Assembly: GCA_026314275.1 (NCBI GenBank)
Contig: CP111109.1
Coordinates: forward strand, 1,674,001-1,738,000
Direction: 5' to 3'
DNA length: 64,000 nt
Origin: JAGOEY01 sp017997515
GTDB taxonomy: Bacteria; Pseudomonadota; Gammaproteobacteria; Burkholderiales; Burkholderiaceae_C
Position numbers and translations under genes: made by a program. Below are positions 50,201 through 58,110 of this stretch, one piece after another (position 1 is the first letter of the stretch; every line of letters starts with the position of its first letter). Under the pieces are notes generated by a model. It saw nothing but the letters and a program-made list of their open reading frames with translations, was not told the DNA's origin and ran no database searches.

Positions 50201-50273
50201 GGGGCAAATGGTCAGGCTGCGGCAGCGCCGCGGGGGTCAGCCTGCCATTGTGTACTGCGGCGCAGCGCCGGGT

Positions 50274-50495
50274 TCAGTGGATCGCTGCGGCCACGATGAT
50301 GCTGATACCCAGGCACATGGCCGCCACCACCATGGCCAGCGCCTTGTTCTGCCGCTCGACGATCTCGGCCCACAGGTCGTAGGGGGTGATCTTGTCGATG
50401 ATGACAAAAGCCAGCCAGAAAATCACGATGCCCATCAGCGCATACAGCAGCGTGCCGGCGATGGACAGAGGGTGAAGCCATTCGAATTTGGTCAT
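50274..50495 (-). CDS. DUF350 family membrane protein
   Basis: A 73-residue protein with two transmembrane helices (about 10-30 and 48-70) and the DUF350 core IIDKITPYDLWAEIVERQNKA. DUF350 (YjfL-like) proteins occur in envelope gene clusters with SPFH, PspA-like and polyamine enzymes. It lies 34 bases after the DUF4178 gene. Start ATG at 50495. Confidence 0.85.
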   Translation of the reverse strand: MTKFEWLHPLSIAGTLLYALMGIVIFWLAFVIIDKITPYDLWAEIVERQNKALAMVVAAMCLGISIIVAAAIH

Positions 50496-50529
50496 GCTGT
50501 TCTCCGGTGAAGGTCGAATAATTGAGTTG

Positions 50530-52050
50530 TCATTTGTGGCCACCGCCGCTGGAGTAGCCGCCGTAAGAGCCGCCCGAGCTGCGGTAGCCGCCGCTGCTGC
50601 CCGATGAGCCGCTGCACGAGCCCATGATGCTGAGCAACAGCACGATCAACACCACCACGATGATGATGGTGCGGATGCTGATCTGCGGTGCGGCCGAGAA
50701 GGGCTTCACGTCGTCGCGTTGCAGCAGTGCGGCTTTGTCCTGCAGCCCGAAGGCTTTGGCCACGGTGTCGCTGCCGATCTTGCTGCCCACCGACCAGGTG
50801 ACTTCGTTCGGCGTCTGCTCCAGCGAGAGCTGGCCCTTGGCGCTGGCGAAGTCGCGGTTGAAGGTTTTCTGGCCGCGTGAAACGGGCCAGTAAAACTCAC
50901 CGGCCACGTAGGTGGTTTCAGCGTTGTAGCTGTACTGCAGCGCGTAGGTGGTGCCGAGGTAGGTGGCGGTGCGGGCGGTGCTGCCCGCCATGGTCGGTGC
51001 ACCGGTGGCGGGTTTGACCATGCTCCAGCCGTCGGTGGAATCCACCAGAAAACTGAAGCCCCGCTTGCGGTTGTAGAGCAGGTATTCGTCCCAGCCAAAC
51101 TGCTCGTCGTCACCAGGCTCCTGCCCCATGCGGTGCTGGAAGCCCACCACCTGCCACTGCACACCCTGCAGCTGGCCGGTGGCACCCAGCGGGATCAGGG
51201 CCTTGACGGGTTCGTGCTGCTCGGCGTGGCGCAGCTCACCGCCAATGCCGTTGGTCAGGTCAATGAGGCTGTTACACGCGCGGCAGGTGATACTTTTGCT
51301 GGTGTCCAGCAGCACCGACACGGCGGAGCCGCAGTGGGGGCACGCAAACTGGCGGCCTTTTTCTTCGCGGGCGGACTCGTCTTTCAGTCCGGTGAACTGC
51401 AGGTCTTCGAGCAACACGGCGCGCCCTGCGGACACCGCCGTGCTCTCTGCCGCCCCTGCAGCAGTTGCCGGGCCGTAGTCGATGCTGAGCACTTCACCTT
51501 CGGGGCTGCGCAGCTCCACCACCGAAAACGGTTGGCCCAGCGGTGGCAGCTTGGGCAGCTCACCCTGGGCCGACAGCAGCACCACCTGCTCGTTGAACGC
51601 CACGCTGTAGGGCTTGCCGTTGATGGCCGTGGTCATGCCCACGCGGAACTGCTCGGCCGCAGGCAACACACGCTGCACATCCAGCGGGCGCGAGAACACG
51701 TAAGCGCCGTTGTCTTCACTCAGCGACGCGGTGGTGCCGTCGTTCAGGATGGCGTTCCACTCGGTCCACACGCCGTTGGACGACTTGTACTGCAGCCGCC
51801 CGATCAGGGTGAACGGCTGGTCCACCCCGCCTGCGGTGAAGCGGCCACTGGCCATGAGCTGCAGCGGGCTGTGGTCGTCAAACAGCTCGGCCATCTTGCC
51901 CACACGCGCCAGCACCTCGCCGTCGCGCACGACGGTGCTCTGGCAGTACGGGCAGACGGCGTGGGTGCTTTGGGCGCTGCGGAATTCAACCGGCGCGCCG
52001 CAGCCGGGGCACGGTGCCCGGTAGTGGCGTTGGGGGGCGTCGGTGGCCAT
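50530..52050 (-). CDS. DUF4178 zinc-ribbon membrane protein
   Basis: A 506-residue protein. It has two zinc ribbons: CPGCGAPVEF...CPYCQS (residues 14-36) and a second pair CPHCGSAV...CRACNS (about 237-260). A DUF4178 core (WQVVGFQHRM) follows, then one C-terminal transmembrane helix (IIIVVVLIVLLLSIMGSC) and a Gly/Ser-rich tail. It lies between SPFH and DUF350 genes, the usual DUF4178 setting. It may be a membrane-tethered adaptor; no activity is known. Confidence 0.82.
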   Translation of the reverse strand: MATDAPQRHYRAPCPGCGAPVEFRSAQSTHAVCPYCQSTVVRDGEVLARVGKMAELFDDHSPLQLMASGRFTAGGVDQPFTLIGRLQYKSSNGVWTEWNAILNDGTTASLSEDNGAYVFSRPLDVQRVLPAAEQFRVGMTTAINGKPYSVAFNEQVVLLSAQGELPKLPPLGQPFSVVELRSPEGEVLSIDYGPATAAGAAESTAVSAGRAVLLEDLQFTGLKDESAREEKGRQFACPHCGSAVSVLLDTSKSITCRACNSLIDLTNGIGGELRHAEQHEPVKALIPLGATGQLQGVQWQVVGFQHRMGQEPGDDEQFGWDEYLLYNRKRGFSFLVDSTDGWSMVKPATGAPTMAGSTARTATYLGTTYALQYSYNAETTYVAGEFYWPVSRGQKTFNRDFASAKGQLSLEQTPNEVTWSVGSKIGSDTVAKAFGLQDKAALLQRDDVKPFSAAPQISIRTIIIVVVLIVLLLSIMGSCSGSSGSSGGYRSSGGSYGGYSSGGGHK

Positions 52051-52063
52051 TTTTGAAGCGTTT

Positions 52064-52107
52064 TTGGCCTCTGGCGCAAACGGGGTGTGCGCAAGCAGCT
52101 ATTATTT
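52064..52107 (-). repeat. Repeat A copy 10
   Basis: Reverse orientation: TTTTGGCCTCTGGCGC and GTGCGCAAGCAGCTATTA, between the DUF4178 and SPFH genes. Confidence 0.85.
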
Positions 52108-52117
52108 CAATAGCAAA

Positions 52118-53167
52118 TCAGATCAGCTTTTTCAGCAGCTCGGCCTTTTTGCTGTCGAACTCTTCCTGCGTCAGGATGCCTTTGGACTTGAGGTCGCCCA
52201 GCTTCTCCAGCGTGGCCATCACGTCTTCGGCCTTGACGCCCACTGCAGCCGCAGGGGCGGCCTGTGCCGCAGCAGCAGCGCCACCACCTTGCAGGCCCTG
52301 CGCAAGGTTTTGCGCCAGCACCTGGCCCAGCGCCACACCAGCACCCAGGCCCATGGCGTCGCCCGCAATACCGCTGCCACCGCCACCGCCGCCTTCGGCG
52401 AATTTGGGGATGGCCTGCGCCGTCTGGTACTGCATGAACTTGCCCATGTCGTTGCCGACCATACCCATGCCAATCTTCTGGTCGAGGATCTTTTGCAGCT
52501 CTTCGGGCAGCGACACACTTTGCACGGTCAGGCTGTCGAGCTGGATGCCGAGTTTGGTGAACTCGGGTTTGAGCTGCTGCGCCAGCGCGTCGGCAAACAT
52601 GATCTGGTTCGCCGCGAGGTCGAGGAATGGCAGGCCGCTGCTGGCGATGGCGTTGCTGATGTTCTGCAGCACCAGGCCACGCAGCTGGCCGTCCAGGTCG
52701 GCCACCGAATAGATGTCGCGGGTGCCCGAGATTTCGGTGTGGAATGCCTTGGGGTCGGCCACACGGAAGGCGTAGTTACCGAAAGCGCGCAGGCGCACGG
52801 CACCAAAGTCCTTGTCGCGGATAGTGATGGGCTGGGGCGTGCCCCACTTCTGGTCGATTTGCTGGCGTGTGCTGAAGAAGTACACGTCGCTCTTGAACGG
52901 GGACTCGAACAGTTTGTCCCAGTTCTTCAGGTAGGTCAGCACCGGCAGCGTCTGCGTGGTGAGTTTGTACATGCCGGGGCCAAACACGTCGGCGACCTGG
53001 CCCTCGTTCACGAAGATGGCAACCTGCGACTCACGCACGGTGAGTGAGGCCCCGTTCTGGATTTCCATGTCCGCCATCGGGAAGCGCCAAGCCAGTGTGC
53101 CGTCGCTGGACTCGGTCCACTGGATGATGTCTATGAACTGTTTGCGGATGAAGTCCATCAAGGCCAT
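52118..53167 (-). CDS. SPFH domain protein with SHOCT tail (YdjI-like)
   Basis: A 349-residue protein with an SPFH/Band 7-like domain (about 1-230), a Gly/Ala-rich linker and a C-terminal SHOCT motif (LEKLGDLKSKGILTQEEFDS). The N-terminus MALMDFIRKQFIDIIQWTE is typical of the YdjI/virion-core-like SPFH group, which lacks a strong membrane helix. It is the first gene of the SPFH-DUF4178-DUF350 cassette and is divergent from maeB. Confidence 0.88.
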   Translation of the reverse strand: MALMDFIRKQFIDIIQWTESSDGTLAWRFPMADMEIQNGASLTVRESQVAIFVNEGQVADVFGPGMYKLTTQTLPVLTYLKNWDKLFESPFKSDVYFFSTRQQIDQKWGTPQPITIRDKDFGAVRLRAFGNYAFRVADPKAFHTEISGTRDIYSVADLDGQLRGLVLQNISNAIASSGLPFLDLAANQIMFADALAQQLKPEFTKLGIQLDSLTVQSVSLPEELQKILDQKIGMGMVGNDMGKFMQYQTAQAIPKFAEGGGGGGSGIAGDAMGLGAGVALGQVLAQNLAQGLQGGGAAAAAQAAPAAAVGVKAEDVMATLEKLGDLKSKGILTQEEFDSKKAELLKKLI

Positions 53168-53380
53168 GGCGAAGCTCCTGCAGCGGTTGAACGGGGGTAC
53201 GGCGCCGATAATACAGCCGCCGCACCACGCCTCCACCAGCACGGCAAACCACGCCCGATTACGGCGCAGAAAGTCAAAGCCGCATTGCCCCGTATTGCGG
53301 TTTTCCACAGACGCCCAGGTGACAGGCCGGGTCTACAATCACGAACCTTACACAAGCTGACGACCCGCAGGAGACTCTGG

Positions 53381-55705
53381 ATGACAACGGTGAATACAGA
53401 AGAAAAACGCGCTGAACTGCGCCGTGCAGCCCTTGAGTACCATGCGCTCCCCCGGCCCGGCAAGATTGCCATCGCGGCAACCAAGCAGCTTGTCAACCAG
53501 CGTGACCTGGCGCTGGCCTACTCCCCCGGTGTGGCGGCCCCCTGCGAAGAAATCGTCAAAGACCCGAACAACGCCTTCAAATACACCAGCCGTGGCAACC
53601 TGGTGGGTGTGATCACCAACGGCACGGCCGTGTTGGGCTTGGGTGACATTGGCCCGCTGGCCTCCAAGCCAGTGATGGAGGGCAAGGGCGTTTTGTTCAA
53701 GAAGTTCGCCGGTGTGGATGTGTTCGACATCGAAATCGACGAAAAAGACCCAGCCAAACTGGTCGAGGTGATCGCCGCGCTGGAGCCCACGTTTGGCGCC
53801 ATCAACCTCGAAGACATCAAGGCACCCGACTGCTTCTATGTCGAGCGCGAACTGCGCAAACGCATGAAGATCCCGGTCTTCCACGACGACCAGCATGGCA
53901 CGGCCATCACCGTCGCGGCAGCCATGGTCAACGGCCTCAAGGTCGCGGGCAAAGACATCAGCAAGGTCAAGTTGGTGACGTCGGGTGCGGGCGCTGCGGC
54001 GCTGGCCTGCCTGAACCTGCTGCTCAAGGTGGGCCTGCAGCGCGAAAACGTGTTTGTGACCGACCTGGCCGGTGTGGTCTATGAAGGCCGTGAAGAGCTG
54101 ATGGACGACGACAAGCGCCAGTACATGCAGAAGACCGACGCACGCAAACTGGCAGAAATCATCGAAGGGGCCGACGTGTTCCTTGGCCTGTCGGCCGGTG
54201 GTGTGCTCAAGCCCGAGATGGTGGCCAAGATGGCGCCACGCCCGGTCATTTTTGCGCTGGCCAACCCCAACCCTGAAATCGCGCCCGAAGATGCCCACGC
54301 CGTGCGCGACGACATCATCATGGCCACCGGCCGCAGCGACTACCCGAACCAGGTCAACAACGTCCTGTGTTTCCCCTACATCTTCCGCGGCGCGCTGGAC
54401 TGTGGTGCCACCACCATCACCGACGAAATGGAAGTGGCAGCGGTGTACGCCATCGCCGAGCTGGCCCAGGCCGAACAAAGTGAAGTGGTGGCCGCAGCGT
54501 ATGCGGGTGAAAAACTCACGTTTGGCCCCGAATACCTGATCCCCAAGCCGTTCGATCCGCGCCTGATGATGAAGATCGCTCCCGCGGTTGCCAAGGCGGC
54601 CGAGGAAAGCGGCGTGGCCACCCGGCCCATCACCGACCTGGACGCGTACCGCGACACTTTGCAGAGCTTTGTGTATGCCTCGGGCACCACCATGAAGCCG
54701 ATTTTCGACGCCGCCAAACGTGCGCCGAAAAAACGCGTGGCCTACAGCGAAGGCGAAGAAGAACGTGTGCTGCGCGCCGCACAGATCGTGGTGGACGAAG
54801 GTGTGGCCCGCCCCACACTCATCGGCCGCCCGGCCATCATTGCACAGCGTATCGAAAAGTTCGGCCTGCGCCTGAAGGAAGAGCTGGACTACGACGTGGT
54901 CAACGTCGAACAAGACCACCGCTACCGCGACTTCTGGCAGACCTACCACCGCATGACCGAACGCAAAGGCATCACGGTGCAGGTTGCCAAGATCGAAATG
55001 CGCCGCCGCCTGACGCTGATTGGTGCCATGTTGCTGCACAAGGGCGAAGTGGACGGCCTGATCTGCGGCACCTGGGGCACCACCCACACCCACCTGCACT
55101 ACATCGACCAGGTGATCGGCAAGCGCCCCGGCGGCTGCGACAGCACCCCCCAGGATGTGCCGGTGTATGCGTGTATGAACGGCCTGCTGTTGCCCGACCG
55201 CCAGGTGTTCCTGGTTGACACCCACGTCAACTACGACCCGTCGCCCGAAGAGCTGGCCGAAATCACCACCATGGCGGCCGAGGAAATGATGCGTTTTGGC
55301 CTGAAGCCCAAAGCGGCCTTGCTGTCCCACTCCAACTTTGGCACCAGCAACCAGCCCAGCGCCATCAAGATGCGCCAGACGCTGGATCTGCTGCGGGTGC
55401 AGGCCCCGTGGCTGGAAGTGGACGGCGAAATGCACGGCGACATCGCACTGGACGGCAAACAACGCACCTCCGTGATGCCCCACAGCGCACTGGCCGGGGA
55501 CGCCAACCTGCTGGTATTCCCTAATTTGGACGCGGCCAACATTTCTTACAACCTGCTCAAAACCGCAGCCGGCGGCAACATTGCCATTGGCCCGGTGCTG
55601 CTGGGTGCCGCAGCACCCGTGCATATCCTCACTGCCAGTGCGACGGTGCGGCGAATTGTGAATATGACAGCCCTCACCGTGGCGGACGCCAATGTCGCCC
55701 GTTAA
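53381..55705 (+). CDS. maeB: NADP-dependent malic enzyme, MaeB type
   Basis: A 774-residue enzyme converting malate to pyruvate and CO2. The N-terminal malic enzyme domain has DLALAYSPGVAAPCEEI, FHDDQHGTAITVAAA and the NADP motif TSGAGAAALACLNL. The C-terminal half (about 440-774) is a phosphotransacetylase-like regulatory domain (VDGEMHGDIALDG), the classic MaeB fusion. The ATG at 53381 has AGGAG about nine bases upstream. A strong terminator follows. Confidence 0.95.
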   Translation: MTTVNTEEKRAELRRAALEYHALPRPGKIAIAATKQLVNQRDLALAYSPGVAAPCEEIVKDPNNAFKYTSRGNLVGVITNGTAVLGLGDIGPLASKPVMEGKGVLFKKFAGVDVFDIEIDEKDPAKLVEVIAALEPTFGAINLEDIKAPDCFYVERELRKRMKIPVFHDDQHGTAITVAAAMVNGLKVAGKDISKVKLVTSGAGAAALACLNLLLKVGLQRENVFVTDLAGVVYEGREELMDDDKRQYMQKTDARKLAEIIEGADVFLGLSAGGVLKPEMVAKMAPRPVIFALANPNPEIAPEDAHAVRDDIIMATGRSDYPNQVNNVLCFPYIFRGALDCGATTITDEMEVAAVYAIAELAQAEQSEVVAAAYAGEKLTFGPEYLIPKPFDPRLMMKIAPAVAKAAEESGVATRPITDLDAYRDTLQSFVYASGTTMKPIFDAAKRAPKKRVAYSEGEEERVLRAAQIVVDEGVARPTLIGRPAIIAQRIEKFGLRLKEELDYDVVNVEQDHRYRDFWQTYHRMTERKGITVQVAKIEMRRRLTLIGAMLLHKGEVDGLICGTWGTTHTHLHYIDQVIGKRPGGCDSTPQDVPVYACMNGLLLPDRQVFLVDTHVNYDPSPEELAEITTMAAEEMMRFGLKPKAALLSHSNFGTSNQPSAIKMRQTLDLLRVQAPWLEVDGEMHGDIALDGKQRTSVMPHSALAGDANLLVFPNLDAANISYNLLKTAAGGNIAIGPVLLGAAAPVHILTASATVRRIVNMTALTVADANVAR

Positions 55706-55754
55706 GCGGGTGGACAATAGCAAGCACTAACTTTATCCATCCTTTCACCCCCAG

Positions 55755-55781
55755 GCGGCTGCCCAATTATTGGGCAGCCGC
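55755..55781 (+). terminator. Terminator after maeB
   Basis: A perfect 11-bp stem (GCGGCTGCCCA / TGGGCAGCCGC) with a five-base loop is followed by TTGCATTTT, 50 bases past the maeB stop. Confidence 0.8.
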
Positions 55782-55825
55782 TTGCATTTTGGGGGCGCTT
55801 GCGGCACACTAGCGCCTTGAAATTT

Positions 55826-55839
55826 TCGGGTTAACCCGA
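55826..55839. promoter_or_regulatory. Palindrome upstream of the RNase gene
   Basis: TCGGGTTAACCCGA is a perfect 14-base palindrome, 20 bases before the RNase ATG. It may be an operator for the secreted RNase. Confidence 0.5.
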
Positions 55840-55859
55840 GGTTCCCGAAAGGTACATCC

Positions 55860-56267
55860 ATGTTGAAGGCTGCGGTCATCCGGGCAAACGCACGGAAGTG
55901 GGTTTGTGTTGCAGGTTTGCTGGCAGCGGCGGTTTGCACCGTTCCGGTGCATGCACGGCAAACGCCGGGTGACTCCGGTCTTGAGACCGTCGCCGTCACA
56001 GAGTTACCCCCCCAAGGTCGAACGACCTACCGGCTGATCCGCCAGGGAGGGCCTTTTCCTTACGACAAGGATGGCACCGTATTCGGAAACCGCGAACGTT
56101 TGCTGCCCGCCTACCAGCGGGGTTATTACCGCGAATACACCGTCAAGACGCCAGGCGCACGCAACCGCGGTGCCCGGCGCATCGTGTGTGGAGGCGCGGC
56201 AACGGCACCCGCCACGTGTTACTACACGGCCGACCATTACGCGAGTTTTCGCAAAATTGTCGACTGA
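55860..56267 (+). CDS. Secreted barnase-type ribonuclease (N1/Sa family)
   Basis: A 135-residue exported guanyl-preferring RNase. The signal peptide is about 1-32, ending at VHA/RQ. The mature enzyme has FGNRERLLP, GYYREYTVKTPG with the catalytic Glu92, RGARRIV with Arg106-107, and YYTADHYASF with His126: the full barnase/RNase Sa catalytic set. A barstar gene follows 101 bases downstream. The role could be extracellular RNA use or killing of competitors. Confidence 0.9.
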   Translation: MLKAAVIRANARKWVCVAGLLAAAVCTVPVHARQTPGDSGLETVAVTELPPQGRTTYRLIRQGGPFPYDKDGTVFGNRERLLPAYQRGYYREYTVKTPGARNRGARRIVCGGAATAPATCYYTADHYASFRKIVD

Positions 56268-56368
56268 TGCAGATTCAGTAGAGATAGATGCCGGCTGATA
56301 AATAGCCGGCCGGTTTACGGCTTCCCAAGCCGCCACGGTTTGATTGACTTAAGAGAGAGAGCGCGGAG

Positions 56369-56794
56369 ATGGACACACCACTTCGTAAAGAGATGGAAAC
56401 ACCGCTACGCAACGTGCGAACCAACATCGTGCAATCGATCCGCGCATTTCGCGTGCAGGATCTGCAGGATGCCGCACAAGGCCTGGGTCACCACTTCTTG
56501 TACGCCAATTTGGCCAACGCACAGTCCAAGCAGGACGTGCTGGACATGATCGCAGCGCAATTCACCTTCCCGACCCATTTCGGCAAGAACTTTGACGCGC
56601 TGTACGACTGCATGACCGACCCGTTGCACAAATCGGGCCCACAGCCTGGTTTTATCGTGGTGCTGGAGCAGATTCCGGCCCATGCCAAGTTCGACAAGGA
56701 AGCACGTGAGCAGCTGCTCGACATCTTCCGCGATGCGTCTGATTACTGGGGAGACCGGAAGATACCGTTCCGGTGCTTCTATTCTTTTCTGTAG
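56369..56794 (+). CDS. Barstar-family ribonuclease inhibitor
   Basis: A 141-residue cytosolic protein with a barstar domain (about 45-141): HFGKNFDALYDCMTDP is the diagnostic block, and IVVLEQIPAHAKFDK follows. It should bind and neutralise the RNase encoded upstream before export. The N-terminal 45 residues are an extension compared with Bacillus barstar. The start at 56369 has GGAG next to it; Met at 56393 is an alternative. Confidence 0.9.
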   Translation: MDTPLRKEMETPLRNVRTNIVQSIRAFRVQDLQDAAQGLGHHFLYANLANAQSKQDVLDMIAAQFTFPTHFGKNFDALYDCMTDPLHKSGPQPGFIVVLEQIPAHAKFDKEAREQLLDIFRDASDYWGDRKIPFRCFYSFL

Positions 56795-56827
56795 CCCGTT
56801 CTGCACACAATAGCCAAGCAGAACGGG
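56795..56827 (+). terminator. Hairpin after the barstar gene
   Basis: CCCGTTCTGC and GCAGAACGGG are perfect 10-base arms with a 13-base loop beginning directly after the stop codon. There is no T run, so it may be a weak terminator or mRNA-end stabiliser. Confidence 0.55.
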
Positions 56828-56999
56828 CGAACGAGGCCCCGGCAGCATCCACGGAAGCTGTAGCAGACACCACGCTGCTCACGGAAGACGGAGAGAAGAT
56901 GCCCACTGACAAGTTGGTTGACGTGTCGCCCCTGGCGCTGCGGATGAGCAGCCCTTTCAACGCAAGTTACTGGCTCTCAGCAGCCTAACTGTTGCTCGC

Positions 57000-57090
57000 C
57001 CCCAGGCTGCGCGCACTGCGTGTCGCTGCGCCAACCCCCTACCGGGGGCGGTGCTGGACGACCGGCAAAGCCAGATCGTCGGCACCCCAC
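57000..57090 (-). repeat. Repeat B copy 6
   Basis: Reverse orientation and divergent: CCCCCAGGCTGCGCGC, CCAACCCCCTACCGGGGG and CCGGCAAAGCCAGATCG. Confidence 0.8.
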
Positions 57091-57096
57091 GAACAG

Positions 57097-57121
57097 AAAA
57101 CGCCCGCATTGCGGGCGTTTT
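57097..57121 (-). terminator. Terminator after rsmA
   Basis: A perfect stem AAAACGCCCGC / GCGGGCGTTTT with a short loop, symmetrical and so possibly bidirectional. It lies 18 bases past the rsmA stop. Confidence 0.85.
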
Positions 57122-57138
57122 CATTGGAGCCGTAACAA

Positions 57139-57957
57139 TTAAGAAACCTGAGCGGGCGCTTCGGGCAAAGACTGAACTGCCGCGATGTATTCCGCTACCG
57201 GCACTTCTTCGGCACGGCGCTGGACGTCGAATGCACCGCTGAAGCCGTGCGCCTCCAGCCATTTGCCCAGGGTGTGGCGCAGGATCTTGCGGCGTTGGCT
57301 GAAGGCGACCTGCACCATTTCGCCGAACAGGGTGCGGTTGACCACGGGTGGGCTGGCCAGTGGCACCATGCGCACCACGGCGCTGTCCACACGCGGCGGT
57401 GGGTCGAAGCTCTCAGGCGGCACAAACAGCACGTTTTCCATCGCATAACGCCACTGCAGCATCACACTCAGACGGCTGTAGTCCGACGTGGCAGGGCGCG
57501 CCACCATCCGGTCGATCACTTCCTTTTGCAGCATGAAATGCTGGTCTTCCACCACGTCCACGTAGTCGAGCAGATGGAACAGGATGGGGGTGGAGATGTT
57601 GTAAGGCAGGTTACCCACCACCCGCAGCTTGGCCCCCGCGTTGCCAGCAGTAACTCCTGATTCAATAGCAGGGTGTGCCCGGTGGATCTGCGCAAAGTCC
57701 ACTTTGAGCACATCAGATTCGACCACATCGAGTTGGGTGTGGGTGCGCAGCCGTTTGGCCAGGTCACGGTCCAGCTCAATCACCGTCAGGCGCCCGAGCC
57801 GCTCCACCAGCGGCTGCGTCAGTGCCGCCAGCCCCGGCCCGATCTCGACCATCGCGTCCCCCGGCTTGGGCGCAATCTCGTCCACGATTGCCTCAATGAT
57901 CCCGCCGTCCGACAAAAAGTGCTGCCCAAACCGTTTGCGGGCAATGTGGTTTTTCAT
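57139..57957 (-). CDS. rsmA: 16S rRNA dimethyladenosine transferase RsmA (KsgA)
   Basis: A 272-residue methyltransferase that dimethylates A1518 and A1519 of 16S rRNA. It has KRFGQHFLSDGGIIEAIV, MVEIGPGLAALTQPL for SAM binding and VVGNLPYNISTPILF for the catalytic NLPY. Between the SAM domain and NLPY an extra segment of about 12 residues (HPAIESGVTAGNAG) is partly encoded by a truncated repeat A. The ATG is at 57957. It follows surA in the usual lptD-surA-rsmA order; pdxA is absent. Confidence 0.94.
   Translation of the reverse strand: MKNHIARKRFGQHFLSDGGIIEAIVDEIAPKPGDAMVEIGPGLAALTQPLVERLGRLTVIELDRDLAKRLRTHTQLDVVESDVLKVDFAQIHRAHPAIESGVTAGNAGAKLRVVGNLPYNISTPILFHLLDYVDVVEDQHFMLQKEVIDRMVARPATSDYSRLSVMLQWRYAMENVLFVPPESFDPPPRVDSAVVRMVPLASPPVVNRTLFGEMVQVAFSQRRKILRHTLGKWLEAHGFSGAFDVQRRAEEVPVAEYIAAVQSLPEAPAQVS
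57652..57680 (+). repeat. Repeat A copy 11 (partial), inside rsmA
   Basis: AACTCCTGATTCAATAGCA is the left end of repeat A, cut short after the core. The minus-strand frame stays open. Confidence 0.6.
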
Positions 57958-58003
57958 ATCAGTCCTTCCAGCCCACCGTGCACAGTGCGAAGCACAAGCA
58001 CCC

Positions 58004-58110
58004 TTCCAGCAAACACCGTGGATCTGGCTCCGCCAGTCCACTGGTGTTGCCCCCTGCAAGGGGGAAGGAGTAGCGACACGCAGTGCGCGAAGCCTGGGGG
58101 TGTGCCCTCA
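58004..58110 (+). repeat. Repeat B copy 7
   Basis: GTGGATCTGGCTCCGCCAGT, GCCCCCTGCAAGGGGGA and CTGGGGGTGTGCC. Its end touches the surA stop at 58108. Confidence 0.85.

Larger units (their letters stand above)
56828..57138. other. Region without a supported gene
   Basis: About 310 bases hold the end of the barstar hairpin region, repeat B copy 6 (57000-57090) and a bidirectional terminator. A short plus-strand open frame runs through it to 56988 but has no recognisable features, so I see no gene here. Confidence 0.5.

Noticed and set aside
53348..55723. A 791-codon minus-strand reading frame opposite maeB
   Set aside because: It mirrors codon use of a clear malic enzyme gene; its product is His/Gly-rich and has no domain.
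56773..56988. Small plus-strand gene after barstar
   Set aside because: It overlaps the barstar stop and hairpin; no conserved features or ribosome site.
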